Made by a program: the position numbers and the translations under genes. From Candidatus Delongbacteria bacterium (GTDB lineage: Bacteria; UBA4055), in NCBI GenBank assembly GCA_027858225.1, contig JAQIDB010000088.1:1-36410 (forward strand): a DNA stretch of 36,410 nt, given 5' to 3'. The notes under the pieces are model-generated. The model was not told the DNA's origin. It made no database searches and saw nothing but the letters and a program-made list of their open reading frames with translations. Shown here in pieces: positions 1 through 10,700 of the stretch (within the stretch, counting starts at the first letter, position 1; every line of letters starts with the position of its first letter).

Positions 1-2246
1 TCGATCTGTTTTCCCTGATAGTGATCAACTGTTTTAATATTTTGTAAGTATTTACCTCCATATTTTTTAATAACATTATTTATTGTCAAAGATTCTTCAT
101 TTAAATCCATTAAAACAGATATGTCTTTTATTACTTTAGGGTACTTGGATAAGTCCTTCAATATGACGGTATCTTCAATACTCATACTATCTTCTACTAA
201 CATCTCAAAGCAGAATACATTATTCTTAATTTCAAATATCTTCGTTGTTTCATCAGACAACTTTCCAAAAATTGCTATTTTCTTTCCATTTGAGAAAACA
301 GATAAAGATTGTGATTTCTCGAAATAGTTTGGGATTTCTTTATTTTCAAATTTTATATCTTTTATTTTCTTGTTCGCAAAGAATTGGTCTGCAATTCCTT
401 TAATATCGTAAAAATCATACTCAAGCTCTGTTTCATTCCACTGCTGCTTTCTGTTGATGCCTGATAGTAAGACTGCAAAGGAGTTTTTTTCTTCTAATTC
501 TTTTTCTTTATGATAGAATATCTTTCCAACTTCAAAAATATTAATACTATCATATTTTCTTCGAATATTCTTATCTGCAATAAGTAATAACGAAATCAGA
601 CTAGAATTTCTTAAATGATTCATTTCCTCATTGAGTGGATGCTGTATCTTCACAGGTTTCTTTTCAAATGGAATACAAAACTTATGGTCTACCATGCTTT
701 TTGCAGATATTTCGTATAATCCCATTCCAACTAATTGTTCTCTGATAATATCAATTTCAAGCTCTTCTTTATCTTCATGTATGGTCAGATCTACATTCGA
801 TTTTATTTGTTCTGGTATTTTATCATATCCATATAACCTTACTACTTCTTCTATAAGGTCTATTTCTCTAGTAATATCAGGTCTAAATGTAGGTACTGTT
901 ACCATAAGAGTATCTTCTGTTTTTTCAACAGTTTTGAGGTCAATAGCATTTAAAGAAGAAATTATATCTTTTTTATCAATTTTAAATCCTAATAACTTTT
1001 CAGTTCTACTTAATCTTAGCTCTAAATTAAATTCTTCGATCTTCTTTGGATAAACATCGTAGATACCTTTTGCAGTTTTACCACCTGCAAGTTCATTGAT
1101 CAAAGCTGCAGCTCTATTAATAACAAATTCTGCATTATTAGGGTCAACTCCTCTTTCAAATCGTTTAGAAGAATCTGAAAATATATTCGTATGCTTAACA
1201 GTATGTCTTATATCTGCCAAATTAAAGTAAGCAACTTCTAGTAGAACATCAGTTGTTTTCTCAGTTACACCACTATTTAATCCACCCATTACACCTGCTA
1301 ATGCAACAGGTCTTTCTGCGTCGCAGATCAGTAATATGTCATCGTTTAATTTATATTTATTTTCATCTAAAGTTGTGAATTCTTCACCATTTTTAGCTTT
1401 TCTTACAATTATTTTTTTGCCAGCGATATCATTGTAATCAAAAGCGTGTAAAGGATGTCCTGTTTCCATTAGAACAAAATTTGTAATATCGACAACATTG
1501 TTTATTGGTCTTAATCCAACTGCAATTAATTTTTCCTGTAACCATTCTGGTGATTCTTTAACAACTATGTTCTTAATAAGTCTTGCAGAGTATCTTGGAC
1601 ATGCATCAGTATCTTTAATCTCAATATTTATAAAATCTTCAATTTTCTTATTACTTTCTTCAAGTTTGATTTCAGGAACTTTAAGTTCTTTTCCAGTCAA
1701 ATAAGCAAATTCACGACCAAATCCTAAATAACCCAAAGCGTCCGCTCGATTAGCTGTAACTTCAAGGTCAAAAACATGATCTTCAGAACCAAATAGTTCT
1801 TTCAATTGAGTTCCTGGTTGGTACTTATCATCCAGCACCATTATTCCATCATGATTACCAGATAATCCAAGCTCATCCTCAGCACAGATCATTCCGTTAG
1901 ATTCAATACCTCTCATTTTGGCTTTCTTGATCTTAAAATCAGGAAATTGTGCTCCAACAAGAGCGACAGGTACTGCTTGTCCTTTTTTAACATTCGGTGC
2001 TCCACATACAATTTGCAACTCTTCATTACCGACATCAACTTTACAAACAGTTAGTCTATCTGCATCAGGATGTTTTTCACATTCAGTAACTTTCCCAACG
2101 ACAAAGTTCTTAAAATCTTTATTGATATATTCAACTGATTCAGGTTCAAATCCTAAAATAGCCAGTTTATGTGCTATGTCGCTTGCGTTTGATGTATTTA
2201 TATTATGATCAACGTAATCTTTTAACCAATTTGCTGATATTTTCAT
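1..2246 (-). CDS. pheT: Phenylalanine--tRNA ligase beta subunit, C-terminus cut by window edge
   Basis: Reading the minus strand from the ATG at 2246 gives an open frame of 748 residues that runs off the left edge. PheT is the large subunit of the cytoplasmic (PheS-PheT)2 enzyme that charges tRNA-Phe. An N-terminal tRNA-binding fold contains the KMRGIESNGM segment near residue 109, typical of PheT. The HPLHAFDY motif near residue 262 marks the B3/B4 editing region. A YPKVIKDIS segment near residue 695 begins the C-terminal FDX-ACB anticodon-binding domain, so only about the last 50 residues are missing. It starts 21 bases after pheS stops, giving the usual pheST operon. No oddity was seen in the visible part. 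Confidence 0.95.
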   Translation of the reverse strand, partial: MKISANWLKDYVDHNINTSNASDIAHKLAILGFEPESVEYINKDFKNFVVGKVTECEKHPDADRLTVCKVDVGNEELQIVCGAPNVKKGQAVPVALVGAQFPDFKIKKAKMRGIESNGMICAEDELGLSGNHDGIMVLDDKYQPGTQLKELFGSEDHVFDLEVTANRADALGYLGFGREFAYLTGKELKVPEIKLEESNKKIEDFINIEIKDTDACPRYSARLIKNIVVKESPEWLQEKLIAVGLRPINNVVDITNFVLMETGHPLHAFDYNDIAGKKIIVRKAKNGEEFTTLDENKYKLNDDILLICDAERPVALAGVMGGLNSGVTEKTTDVLLEVAYFNLADIRHTVKHTNIFSDSSKRFERGVDPNNAEFVINRAAALINELAGGKTAKGIYDVYPKKIEEFNLELRLSRTEKLLGFKIDKKDIISSLNAIDLKTVEKTEDTLMVTVPTFRPDITREIDLIEEVVRLYGYDKIPEQIKSNVDLTIHEDKEELEIDIIREQLVGMGLYEISAKSMVDHKFCIPFEKKPVKIQHPLNEEMNHLRNSSLISLLLIADKNIRRKYDSINIFEVGKIFYHKEKELEEKNSFAVLLSGINRKQQWNETELEYDFYDIKGIADQFFANKKIKDIKFENKEIPNYFEKSQSLSVFSNGKKIAIFGKLSDETTKIFEIKNNVFCFEMLVEDSMSIEDTVILKDLSKYPKVIKDISVLMDLNEESLTINNVIKKYGGKYLQNIKTVDHYQGKQI

Positions 2247-2267
2247 TATCTATTCCAAAATTTATAT

Positions 2268-3278
2268 TTAAAATTGTTCAAGGAATCTCAGGTCATTTTC
2301 ATAAATATCTCTGATATCATTGATCCCATATTTTAACATTGTTAATCTTTCTATTCCTAGTCCGAATGCAAATCCTGTGTACTTTTCACTGTCAACACCG
2401 ACATTTTCGAGTAGTTTAGGGTGAACCATTCCACAACCACCAAGTTCTATCCAGCCACTATTCTTACATAGAGAACATCCTTTTCCACCACATTTAAAGC
2501 ATGTAACATCAACTTCAGCAGACGGTTCAGTGAAAGGGAAGTAATGTGGTCTGAATCTCACTTTTGTCTCATTCCCATAGAGAACTTTAAAGAAAGCCAG
2601 CAGGGTTCCTTTCAGTTCTGCAAAAGAAACATTTTCATCAACATACAATCCTTCACAATGCATAAACATTGCCGTATGTGTAGCATTTTCTTTTTCATTA
2701 CGATAAACTCTACCAGGGCATATTATCCTGTAAGGAGGATCAGTTTTTTCCATCGTTCTAATTTGGACAGAAGAGGTTTCGGTTCTTAATAATAGCTGAG
2801 AATCTTTATCAACATAGAGTGAATCAGTGATCTTTCTAGCAGGATGCCACTCAGGCATATTCAAAGCATCAAAAATATAATACTCAGTTTCAATTTCCGG
2901 ACCTGTAGCAACAGAAAATCCCATTTGCCTGAAAATTTGCTTTATCTCATCTCTCATTTTATATAGAGGATGGTATTTACCTACTGGTATGTTTCTACCG
3001 GGTAATGAAAGATCAATCTTATCTTCCTCGGTATTATTAAAACTTGATTTTAAATTATTTATCAAATCATAAGCCTCTTCTCGAAGCTTATTAAGTATTT
3101 TACCAAATTCTTTTTTTTCTTCATTTGCAACTTCTCTTATCTTTGAAAATAATTCCGGAATTTCACCTTTTTTGGAAAGAAATTTTATTCTATTTGCTTC
3201 AATAATTTCTAAAGTTTGTGAATTCTTAATCTCTTCTAAGATATTATCGCGTATCTGTTTTAACTTATCAATTTTCAT
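2268..3278 (-). CDS. pheS: Phenylalanine--tRNA ligase alpha subunit
   Basis: This 336-aa protein is the catalytic subunit of phenylalanyl-tRNA synthetase. It has an N-terminal coiled-coil arm (about residues 1-90) followed by the class II synthetase core. Visible core elements are the GPEIETEYYIFDALNMP segment near residue 125, a motif 2 arginine in GRVYRNEKENATHT near 190, and motif 3 GLGIERLTMLKYG near 305-317. A CFKCGGKGCSLC pair of Cys doublets lies before motif 3, as in many bacterial PheS. Length fits the family (about 330-350). An AGG sits about 8 bases before the ATG. It is the first gene of pheST; the promoter should lie in 3279-3475 but I cannot place it with confidence. Confidence 0.97.
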   Translation of the reverse strand: MKIDKLKQIRDNILEEIKNSQTLEIIEANRIKFLSKKGEIPELFSKIREVANEEKKEFGKILNKLREEAYDLINNLKSSFNNTEEDKIDLSLPGRNIPVGKYHPLYKMRDEIKQIFRQMGFSVATGPEIETEYYIFDALNMPEWHPARKITDSLYVDKDSQLLLRTETSSVQIRTMEKTDPPYRIICPGRVYRNEKENATHTAMFMHCEGLYVDENVSFAELKGTLLAFFKVLYGNETKVRFRPHYFPFTEPSAEVDVTCFKCGGKGCSLCKNSGWIELGGCGMVHPKLLENVGVDSEKYTGFAFGLGIERLTMLKYGINDIRDIYENDLRFLEQF

Positions 3279-3474
3279 TTAACTACCTGTGTTTCTACAT
3301 CTGTAACTATATTATTTTTATAATTAAGCTATTTTAAGCAGTATTATTAGCTTATTTATTTTATAACTAAATTATTTAGGTAAAAATATAATTTTAGTGC
3401 TTAAAAGTCAATTACTTTAATTTTTTCTTAAAAGGTGGATAATTTATAAAAAGGGGGTAAAAAAACTGATTAAT
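3279..3474. other. Intergenic region upstream of pheS
   Basis: This is AT-rich non-coding DNA between the tRNA terminator and pheS. It should hold the pheST promoter and leader. No phenylalanine-rich leader peptide, T-box or attenuator could be recognised by eye. Confidence 0.4.
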
Positions 3475-3504
3475 GAAAAAGGGAGCTAACATTGTTAACT
3501 CCCT
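3475..3504 (-). terminator. Rho-independent terminator of the tRNA cluster
   Basis: On the minus strand a hairpin with a GGGAG/CTCCC outer stem and a TAAC/GTTA inner stem is followed directly by TTTTT (3476-3480 read as A on the plus strand). It lies just after the 3' end of tRNA-Leu and before the pheS leader, so it separates the tRNA transcript from pheST. Confidence 0.75.
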
Positions 3505-3509
3505 TCTCG

Positions 3510-3593
3510 TACTGAAGACCGGACTTGAACCGGTACACTCCAAAGAGCGAGGGATTTTAAGTCCCTTGTGTCTACCAATTCCACCACTCCAGC
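3510..3593 (-). tRNA. tRNA-Leu (anticodon TAA)
   Basis: The minus strand folds as an 84-nt class II tRNA with a long variable arm. The acceptor GCTGGAG pairs with CTTCAGT (two G-U pairs), with A as discriminator. The anticodon stem AGGGA/TCCCT encloses loop CTTAAAA, giving anticodon TAA (plus-strand 3557-3559). The T arm has GGTTCAAGTCC. CCA is not encoded. It is the last tRNA of the cluster, followed by a terminator. Confidence 0.95.
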
Positions 3594-3618
3594 AAACATT
3601 ATATGTGACTTTCTAGTG

Positions 3619-3690
3619 AGGCGACGACCAGATTTGAACTGGTGGATGGAAGTTTTGCAGACTTCTGCCTTACCACTTGGCTACGTCGCC
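3619..3690 (-). tRNA. tRNA-Cys (anticodon GCA)
   Basis: The minus strand folds as a 72-nt tRNA. The acceptor GGCGACG pairs with CGTCGCC, and the discriminator is U, the identity element expected for tRNA-Cys. The anticodon stem GAAGT/ACTTC encloses CTGCAAA, giving anticodon GCA (plus-strand 3656-3658). CCA is not encoded. It is the middle gene of the Gly-Cys-Leu cluster. Confidence 0.95.
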
Positions 3691-3700
3691 AACAAAAATG

Positions 3701-3772
<72 letters not shown>

Positions 3773-3775
3773 TTT

Positions 3776-3812
3776 AGGGGGGCAATATAAATGATATTTT
3801 TTTTGTATGCAA
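3776..3812 (-). promoter_or_regulatory. Promoter of the tRNA cluster with GC-rich discriminator
   Basis: On the minus strand TTGCAT (plus 3807-3812) is followed after exactly 17 bases by TATATT (plus 3784-3789), then by GCCCCCC. This is a good sigma70-type match. The C-rich discriminator is the feature that makes stable-RNA promoters sensitive to ppGpp in well-studied bacteria. Transcription would start only a few bases before tRNA-Gly. Confidence 0.65.
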
Positions 3813-3856
3813 GAGATATTTTGAATTATGTGCATTTATTCTTATAAAAAATCAAA

Positions 3857-3886
3857 TTGTTACACATTCGCGATAGATTGTATAAT
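3857..3886 (+). promoter_or_regulatory. Possible promoter of the kinase operon
   Basis: TTGTTA at 3857-3862 is followed after 18 bases by a perfect TATAAT at 3881-3886. It lies about 70 bases before the preferred ATG of the kinase gene and points into the long plus-strand gene run. The consensus match is visible; activity is inferred. Confidence 0.5.
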
Positions 3887-3958
3887 TTATTGTTGCTATT
3901 TTAAAAAAAATGAATGATTTTCCTATATTATATAATAATAAACGAAGATCAATTCTGT

Positions 3959-6900
3959 ATGACCGTGATAAATCAAAGATATGAAACTGTTAAACTGCTT
4001 GGAGAAGGCGGATTTGGTAGTGTTTATAGTGTTAAAGATACTTTTGAGCATGATAAACTTCTTGCGTTAAAAAAAATAAAAACGGGCATCATATCTAAAA
4101 AAGCGGTTAATGTTTTTAAGCTTGAATTTAAATTTCTTACAAGTTTAATACATCCAAACCTTGTGAAAGTACATGATTTTGATATTGATAAAGATACAGA
4201 TGAACTGTTTTTTACCATGGAGCATATTAAGGGCAAATCTCTAAATAAATCACTAAAAGAAAGTTTTTCTTGGGAAAAAGTTGAAAATAATCTTATTCAG
4301 TCCTCAAGAGCTCTTTCATATATCCACTCTAAAGAAATTATTCACTATGATATAAAGCCTGACAATATCTTTATTGATGATTATGGTAGATTGAAGCTGA
4401 TGGATTTCGGTTTTGCAGGATCGAAAAATACTACGGAAGTTCGTGGAACTATGCAGTTTATTGCTCCTGAACTAATTCTAAAGAAGGAAATTACGAATCA
4501 AATAGATTTTTTCTCTCTTGGAGTTACATTCTACTATAGCATAACTGGCAAACTACCTTTCAAAGGAAAAGATAAACAAGAAATCATCGGGAATTCGATT
4601 CGCGGGAATTTCATACCTCTGAAGAAATTGAAACCTGATACTCCTGAGAAATTGATTCGAGTTATAAATAAATTGATGGACCCTGATCCTAAAAAAAGAT
4701 ATGACAATGCGGATGAAATAATTCTTGATCTTGTTGATGATCCAAAGAAACGATCTTCTGTTTTATTTCTTTTTACAGGACAAGGTATCAGATCTTATAT
4801 ATCATCTGGAAAGCTCATTGGGAGGACGGAGGAACTGAAAGTTCTGATGTCAAACTCTGCAAAAGTATTTCAAGAGCAAGTGTTTTTTGACAATAAACCG
4901 TTCTTTTTGATAGGGAGATATGGTAACGGAAAATCATCTATTCTCAGAGAGTATAAATATAAAATACAACTAAATGAAAATATTGATTATTTCAATGCGA
5001 ATTTTGTTAGAGGTGATGAAACAAAATATCAAGCATTTGAGATCATAATAGTTGAAATGTTTAGAGTTTATGAACTTAAACATGATGATTATCCTGAGCT
5101 GTCTTTTATATTTGAAAACAAATCTGAGATCGAAGATTTTGATGATTCTTCTCAAGCAAGAGTTCAAAAAATCAGAGAGATCGAAGCAATTACTGATTTC
5201 TTTGCTGATCTCTCCAAACAATATAAATTTGTACTCGAAGTTAAAGATTTTGGAAATGCAAATTCTTCTTCTATTAATTTGTTTGAAAATCTTACCAGGA
5301 TCATGAGAAAATATCCTGAAAATGCAATGTCATTTACAATTGTTACAACCGTACAAACTGAAAATTTAAAGTCCTATCACAAGATAACGATTAAAAGGCT
5401 AAAACCTAATATTCATCAATTAGATATAAATCCACTAAAAGTAGATGAAACAAGAGAGTATGTTCAAAATTTGCTTTTATACAGTGATTATAATAAATTC
5501 CCGGAAGAATTATTAAGCTTTGTTCATCGATTCACAGGGGGAGTCCCGTTTTATATAAATGAGCTGTTTATATACTTATTCAGTAATAATTATTTATCGA
5601 GATCGAAATCGAAGTGGGTGATTAACCCTGCGTTTATGACTGAACTAAGCCTTGGCTTGAGAGATATTACATATAAGAATTTTAAGAAATTTTCAAATAT
5701 AGAACAAGCGATAATTAAAGAGTTGAAAATTTTAGAAAGACCTACTCCTTTTAAGTACATGAATATTGTTTCAAAAGTCTCAATGGTCGATAAAAAGATT
5801 TTGATAAAATTCCTTCATAAATTATCAGACAGTGAGGTAATTGAAAAGATAAAATACCATGATGGATTTAGGTACTACATCACTAAGAAATTATTTTTAG
5901 ATTCGGTTGTTAAAGATTTTTCAAAAGAGCAATATGCACGTTGGAATAATAAAACAGCTTCAATGCTAGAAAAAGAATATGGCATTAACAATGAAACAAT
6001 TTATGCTCTAGCAGATTATTATTTCAGAAGTCCTCAAAAAGACAAAGCAAAAGAGATGCTTCAACTGGCGATTAGCAAATCATCAGAAGAAAACAACCTG
6101 GAATTTGCTGTAACGAACTTAAAAAGATACTTGGCAATTGAAACAGAACCTAAGAGTAAGATCAATATCTTCATATCCATAATCCAGAATCTATCAATTT
6201 TAGGTGATTACAACAAGGTTCTTGACCAAATAGTAAAATTTGAAGGTGAAGGGCATACTCTAACTTTAATTAACAAACTCAACATAACTCTTGTAAAATT
6301 TGATTCCTCCTTTAAGGCTGGCCGCTATAACTACCTTGATGAAACAAGAAGCTGGTTATTTGATTTTAAACTTAAGGGTAAAATTCCAAAAGAGGTAAGA
6401 GCTTCTTACCTAACTTGGCTTGGAGATTTTCATAAAAATGATGGAAATTTAAATAAATCACTTAAATTTTATAAAAAAGCATTCAATTATCATAAATCGG
6501 CAAAACGGGAACTCTTAAAATCCAAGGTAATGCTTAAAATAGCTAAAGTTCTAATATTAAAAGGTGAAATAAAACTATTAAGAGATCAAATATTTGAAGT
6601 TTTGGATATTTTCAAGAAATACAATGAAATAGATCTTATCCTGGAAACTTATTATACTCTAGGGGAGTATTATCGGCAAATTAATAATTTTGAAAATTCT
6701 TTAAGTTCATTTAATGATTGTAATATTTTAGCTAAAGAACAAAATAATATTGTTCATGAAGTTAAATCTTCTCATAAGTTGGCAGAATTTAAGATAGAAT
6801 CATTACAATACAAAGATGCTCTTTCATTGATCAATTGTGGAGTAGAGAAGCCTGAAGATATAAATATAGTTGATCTTACCGGAGATATTTACTACTACCG

Positions 6901-7654
6901 TTCAATTTTGAATTATCAGCTTGGGAAACTCGAAGATGCTGGGGATGATATAAATAAATGTATTAATGTAAGAAATCTCCTCAAGAGAAAGGGTAAATTA
7001 GGGGAAGCTTATATTCAGAAGGGGAAAATATTTGTTCGTCAATGTAAATTTGTAGAAGCGAAAAATGTAATGGAAATATTAAATGATTTTATTACCAAAG
7101 AAAATAAAAAATTCATGATAAAGTATCAAATACTGGAATCATTGATACTCATCGGAGGAAATAAATCTAAGAAAGCTTTAAGTATTCTTACAAAATTGAT
7201 TAAATTAATAGATAAGATCGGTAACTTGCCAGAACGGATATCCGTCAATATTCTCCTTGCGATAGTATATGATAAGTTAGGAGATTTCAATAATACTCTG
7301 GGAACGATAGGACGTACTTATGCGCTTTATATTCAAAATAAAGAACTGTTGGTGGCAAACAGACTCTTAAACCTTAAGTTGATGTCATTCTACAATAAAG
7401 CAAAAGCTTATGCTGGTGCACATGAAGACGGTATTCGTGAAATGTCGGGTATAATTCAAATGATAGGAAATTATAAAATTCCTTTTTATAAAGCTACTGT
7501 GAATTATAATTTAGGGAATATTTACTATGATACAAATGAGACTTATCGAGCTGTCGCATGTTATAAGGTTGCAGTCAGAGAATATGAAAAACTTTCGCCC
7601 AATTATCCTGAACTTAAAAGAATAAATGAAATAATTAAAAAAGAAGAAGGTTAA
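3959..7654 (+). CDS. Ser/Thr protein kinase fused to an AAA-type ATPase and TPR region
   Basis: This is a cytoplasmic signalling protein of about 1231 aa. I prefer the ATG at 3959 because it lies six residues before the RYE that opens the kinase domain; an in-frame ATG at 3914 would add 15 residues, and neither has a clear SD. The kinase domain (about 1-270) has GEGGFGSVY at 15-23, ALKKI, HYDIKPDN at 129, DFG at 149 and an APE. The HRD arginine is Tyr, a non-RD pattern. A P-loop ATPase follows, with GRYGNGKSS at 319-327, but the Walker B region (LEVKDF) lacks the usual paired acidic residues. From about 650 to the end are helical TPR-like repeats. The layout resembles large kinase-ATPase-TPR regulators of the PknB/MalT-like type. 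Its substrate is unknown; the hybrid histidine kinase downstream suggests a signalling role. No membrane segment was seen. Confidence 0.85.
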   Translation: MTVINQRYETVKLLGEGGFGSVYSVKDTFEHDKLLALKKIKTGIISKKAVNVFKLEFKFLTSLIHPNLVKVHDFDIDKDTDELFFTMEHIKGKSLNKSLKESFSWEKVENNLIQSSRALSYIHSKEIIHYDIKPDNIFIDDYGRLKLMDFGFAGSKNTTEVRGTMQFIAPELILKKEITNQIDFFSLGVTFYYSITGKLPFKGKDKQEIIGNSIRGNFIPLKKLKPDTPEKLIRVINKLMDPDPKKRYDNADEIILDLVDDPKKRSSVLFLFTGQGIRSYISSGKLIGRTEELKVLMSNSAKVFQEQVFFDNKPFFLIGRYGNGKSSILREYKYKIQLNENIDYFNANFVRGDETKYQAFEIIIVEMFRVYELKHDDYPELSFIFENKSEIEDFDDSSQARVQKIREIEAITDFFADLSKQYKFVLEVKDFGNANSSSINLFENLTRIMRKYPENAMSFTIVTTVQTENLKSYHKITIKRLKPNIHQLDINPLKVDETREYVQNLLLYSDYNKFPEELLSFVHRFTGGVPFYINELFIYLFSNNYLSRSKSKWVINPAFMTELSLGLRDITYKNFKKFSNIEQAIIKELKILERPTPFKYMNIVSKVSMVDKKILIKFLHKLSDSEVIEKIKYHDGFRYYITKKLFLDSVVKDFSKEQYARWNNKTASMLEKEYGINNETIYALADYYFRSPQKDKAKEMLQLAISKSSEENNLEFAVTNLKRYLAIETEPKSKINIFISIIQNLSILGDYNKVLDQIVKFEGEGHTLTLINKLNITLVKFDSSFKAGRYNYLDETRSWLFDFKLKGKIPKEVRASYLTWLGDFHKNDGNLNKSLKFYKKAFNYHKSAKRELLKSKVMLKIAKVLILKGEIKLLRDQIFEVLDIFKKYNEIDLILETYYTLGEYYRQINNFENSLSSFNDCNILAKEQNNIVHEVKSSHKLAEFKIESLQYKDALSLINCGVEKPEDINIVDLTGDIYYYRSILNYQLGKLEDAGDDINKCINVRNLLKRKGKLGEAYIQKGKIFVRQCKFVEAKNVMEILNDFITKENKKFMIKYQILESLILIGGNKSKKALSILTKLIKLIDKIGNLPERISVNILLAIVYDKLGDFNNTLGTIGRTYALYIQNKELLVANRLLNLKLMSFYNKAKAYAGAHEDGIREMSGIIQMIGNYKIPFYKATVNYNLGNIYYDTNETYRAVACYKVAVREYEKLSPNYPELKRINEIIKKEEG

Positions 7655-7709
7655 CCATAATTTCCAAAACACTAATACTTTAACAGTGAATAAGTGATTA
7701 CTCAATTTT

Positions 7710-10700
7710 ATGAAATTTAATGAAATATTTAAAAAGAGAACTAATCATCTTACTAGATCAATAATTTCAAAAGAAATAATTGATGTAGTTTTTAGATTAT
7801 TACTGGCTTTATTGATTTCTTTGCTGATACTTTCGGTCATTGAATTATCATACAATATGGATAGTATTTATCGTACTACTATTATGGTGATATATATGTT
7901 TATTATCGCTATTTTTAGCATTCGTGTTATCACAAGGTTCTTCCGCAATAATATTCAATACTTTAATCCAGATCGTACTAAATTCATTTCATTAGATCGT
8001 CAATATCCTAAACTGAAATTTTTATTTATACATGACTTATTACAAGTGAAAGAGCATTTTAAGAGTGATGATCATTCTATAATTGATAATGCAATTAGCC
8101 TTAATGCGAGTAAATTCAACTCTTATAATTCGCCAAAAATTTTTAAGAATCGTTATATTCTTAAAAATATCATTCTACCTGTTATCCTTATAATATTTAT
8201 GGTAATACCTTACAAGCATCTCCCGATAAAGAATTCTTTTTTTAGGCTTATAAACTTTAATACAGAATTTAAAAATCCTTCCACTCACGAAATGTTCCTA
8301 ATAAATAAGAACTTTACAATTATTCAAGGGAATGAAGCAAATATATCGTGTAAAATCTCTGGTATGTTACCTGATCAAGTTCAAATACATAAACGACCAG
8401 TAGGTTCTGAAATTTTTTCTTCAGTGAATGTATCATTGCTGGATTCAACAGCTGTGTATAACGATAGCCCGTTACAAAATTATTATTATTTTTTCAGTTC
8501 AGAAGAATCCCATTCTGATACAGGTTTTGTGAAAGTGTTAAAAAGACCTGAGATAAGTAGTTTTAAGATCAGGATAGATTATCCAGCCTACACAAAGCTA
8601 AAAAGTGAATATTACCAAGATTTCATTGGATTAATTACGGTTTTGAAAGGGAGTAATGTAACATTCGACATTGAGCCATCTAATGAACTGGATTCTTTGA
8701 AAATATTATACAAGCATAAAAAAGATTTTTTTTCAGAAAAACTTGAAAAGAATAAAACGACTTTTAAATATAAAACGAAGATGTATAAAGACACTGAATT
8801 CTATTTCAAATTGTATTATTCATCTGATTCCTTATTGATATCGAATAATAATCCTATTGTATACAAAGCAAATATTTTGAATGATAGTTACCCAATAGTT
8901 AATTTGATTCTACCAGATGATAATTTTCAGTTAGGTGAAAACTTGGAATTTCCAATATTTGCCACAGCATTTGATGATTTTTCAATTAAGAATATCTCTC
9001 TTTATTCTAGAAAAATACTTGCTTTTTCTACATTTGACTCAAAAGATAATTCTCGATTTATATCAGAGAAAATATCATTCGAACAAAAATCGGATGGAGT
9101 ATGTGTTGTTAATACCTTGAAAATAATCGAAGGACTTAATCTTCTACCGGATGATAAAGTAGAGATCTTTATTCGAGCTTACGACAATGATAATATCTCA
9201 GGACCAAAGTTCACTGATTCAAAGCATCTTTTTTTAATAGTTCCTTCATTAGAACAGCTTTTTGAAGAAACTGCAAGTAACTACGAAACTCAAAATAAAG
9301 CTATAAAATCTGAAATTTTACGAAATAGTAAAATCAGAGAAGATATAGAGGAGCTTACGCAAAAATTAAGAAAAGAAAATGTAGTTGAATGGCAAGATCG
9401 TAAGGATATAAACAAGATAGCGGATGAGCAAAATAAGATGCTAGACAATATCAAAAATGTTGAGCAGCAAATACAAAAGAATATTGATCTGCTAGATAAA
9501 AATACGATGCTTAGTACAGAAACAATGAAAAAGTATAAAGAACTCCAGAAAATGGTAGGAGAGCTACTAACAAAAGACATGAAGGAAAAACTTGAAAAGC
9601 TGTCAGAATTGTCAAAAAGTACAGAACTTGATAAAAATAAAATGAATGAGCTTTTAGAAGGGTTTGAAGAACAGCAGGAAGAATTTCAAAAGGGACTGGA
9701 TAAGACATTGGAGATATTGCAGCAGATTAAGCAAGAGTATCAACTGGATAAATTAATAAAATTATCTGAAGAAATGATCAAAGAGCAAAACATTATTAAT
9801 GATCAAATACCTGAATTGTCAGATATTGAGAAACAATTGGTTGATAAAGAGGGAAAAATTGAAGATTCATTTAATCTATTGAAAAATGAAGTACATTCTC
9901 TAAAAAATGAGATGAAAGATAGTAATGTAAAACAGGAATTAGAGAATCTCGTCAATGATGTTAGTTCTGAAAAAATACCTGATGAATTTACAGATATGAA
10001 AGAAAATCTAAATCTTTCAGATAAGGAGAAAGCTGGCGAGTCGGGAGAAAATCTTAGAAATGATTTTCTTGGAATAAAAAATTCTCTTACTGATATCAAA
10101 GATAAGATTGTTGAAGAAAAGAAAGATGAGATTAGCAAAGAGCTGGATATAATAATCTCTGAATTATTATTTATCTCTAATGAAATAGAGAAGCTAAAGA
10201 ATTTCTCAAATAAATTAGCTTACAATTCCAGTCATGCAGTAGAGTTAATTAAAAGGAATGCAGGAATAGAGAAATTATTCAAGGACATAAATCCAAAGAT
10301 ATTCTCTGTAGCAAAGAAAACTTTTTTTGTTGATAATCAAGTTATCGCAAAAGTTGGAAGAATACTCGAGCAATTTGATACGATCTCGAGAATACTAGAA
10401 AATCGTCATTTTTCTGTTTCAACAGATAGACATAAGTATATCATGGGTACTGTAAATCAACTTATTGTACTCCTTGACAAGGCTAAAGATGAAATGAACA
10501 ATTCAAAATCAGCTTCTGGTTTAGAAGAGATGTTGAAAAAGATGGAAGAAATGGCTGCTATGCAAGCCGCACTGAACTCAGAAAGTCAAAATGCAATGCA
10601 AGGAGATCAATCTGGACAGAACTCTATGTCAAAAATGCAAGAGATGATGAATAAGTTAGCACAGGAACAATCACAATTGTCTGAAGCTTTATCTCAAATG

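Noticed and set aside
631-2208. Several plus-strand open frames of 68-140 codons
   Set aside because: All are antisense shadows of pheT, which is continuous and matches its family throughout.
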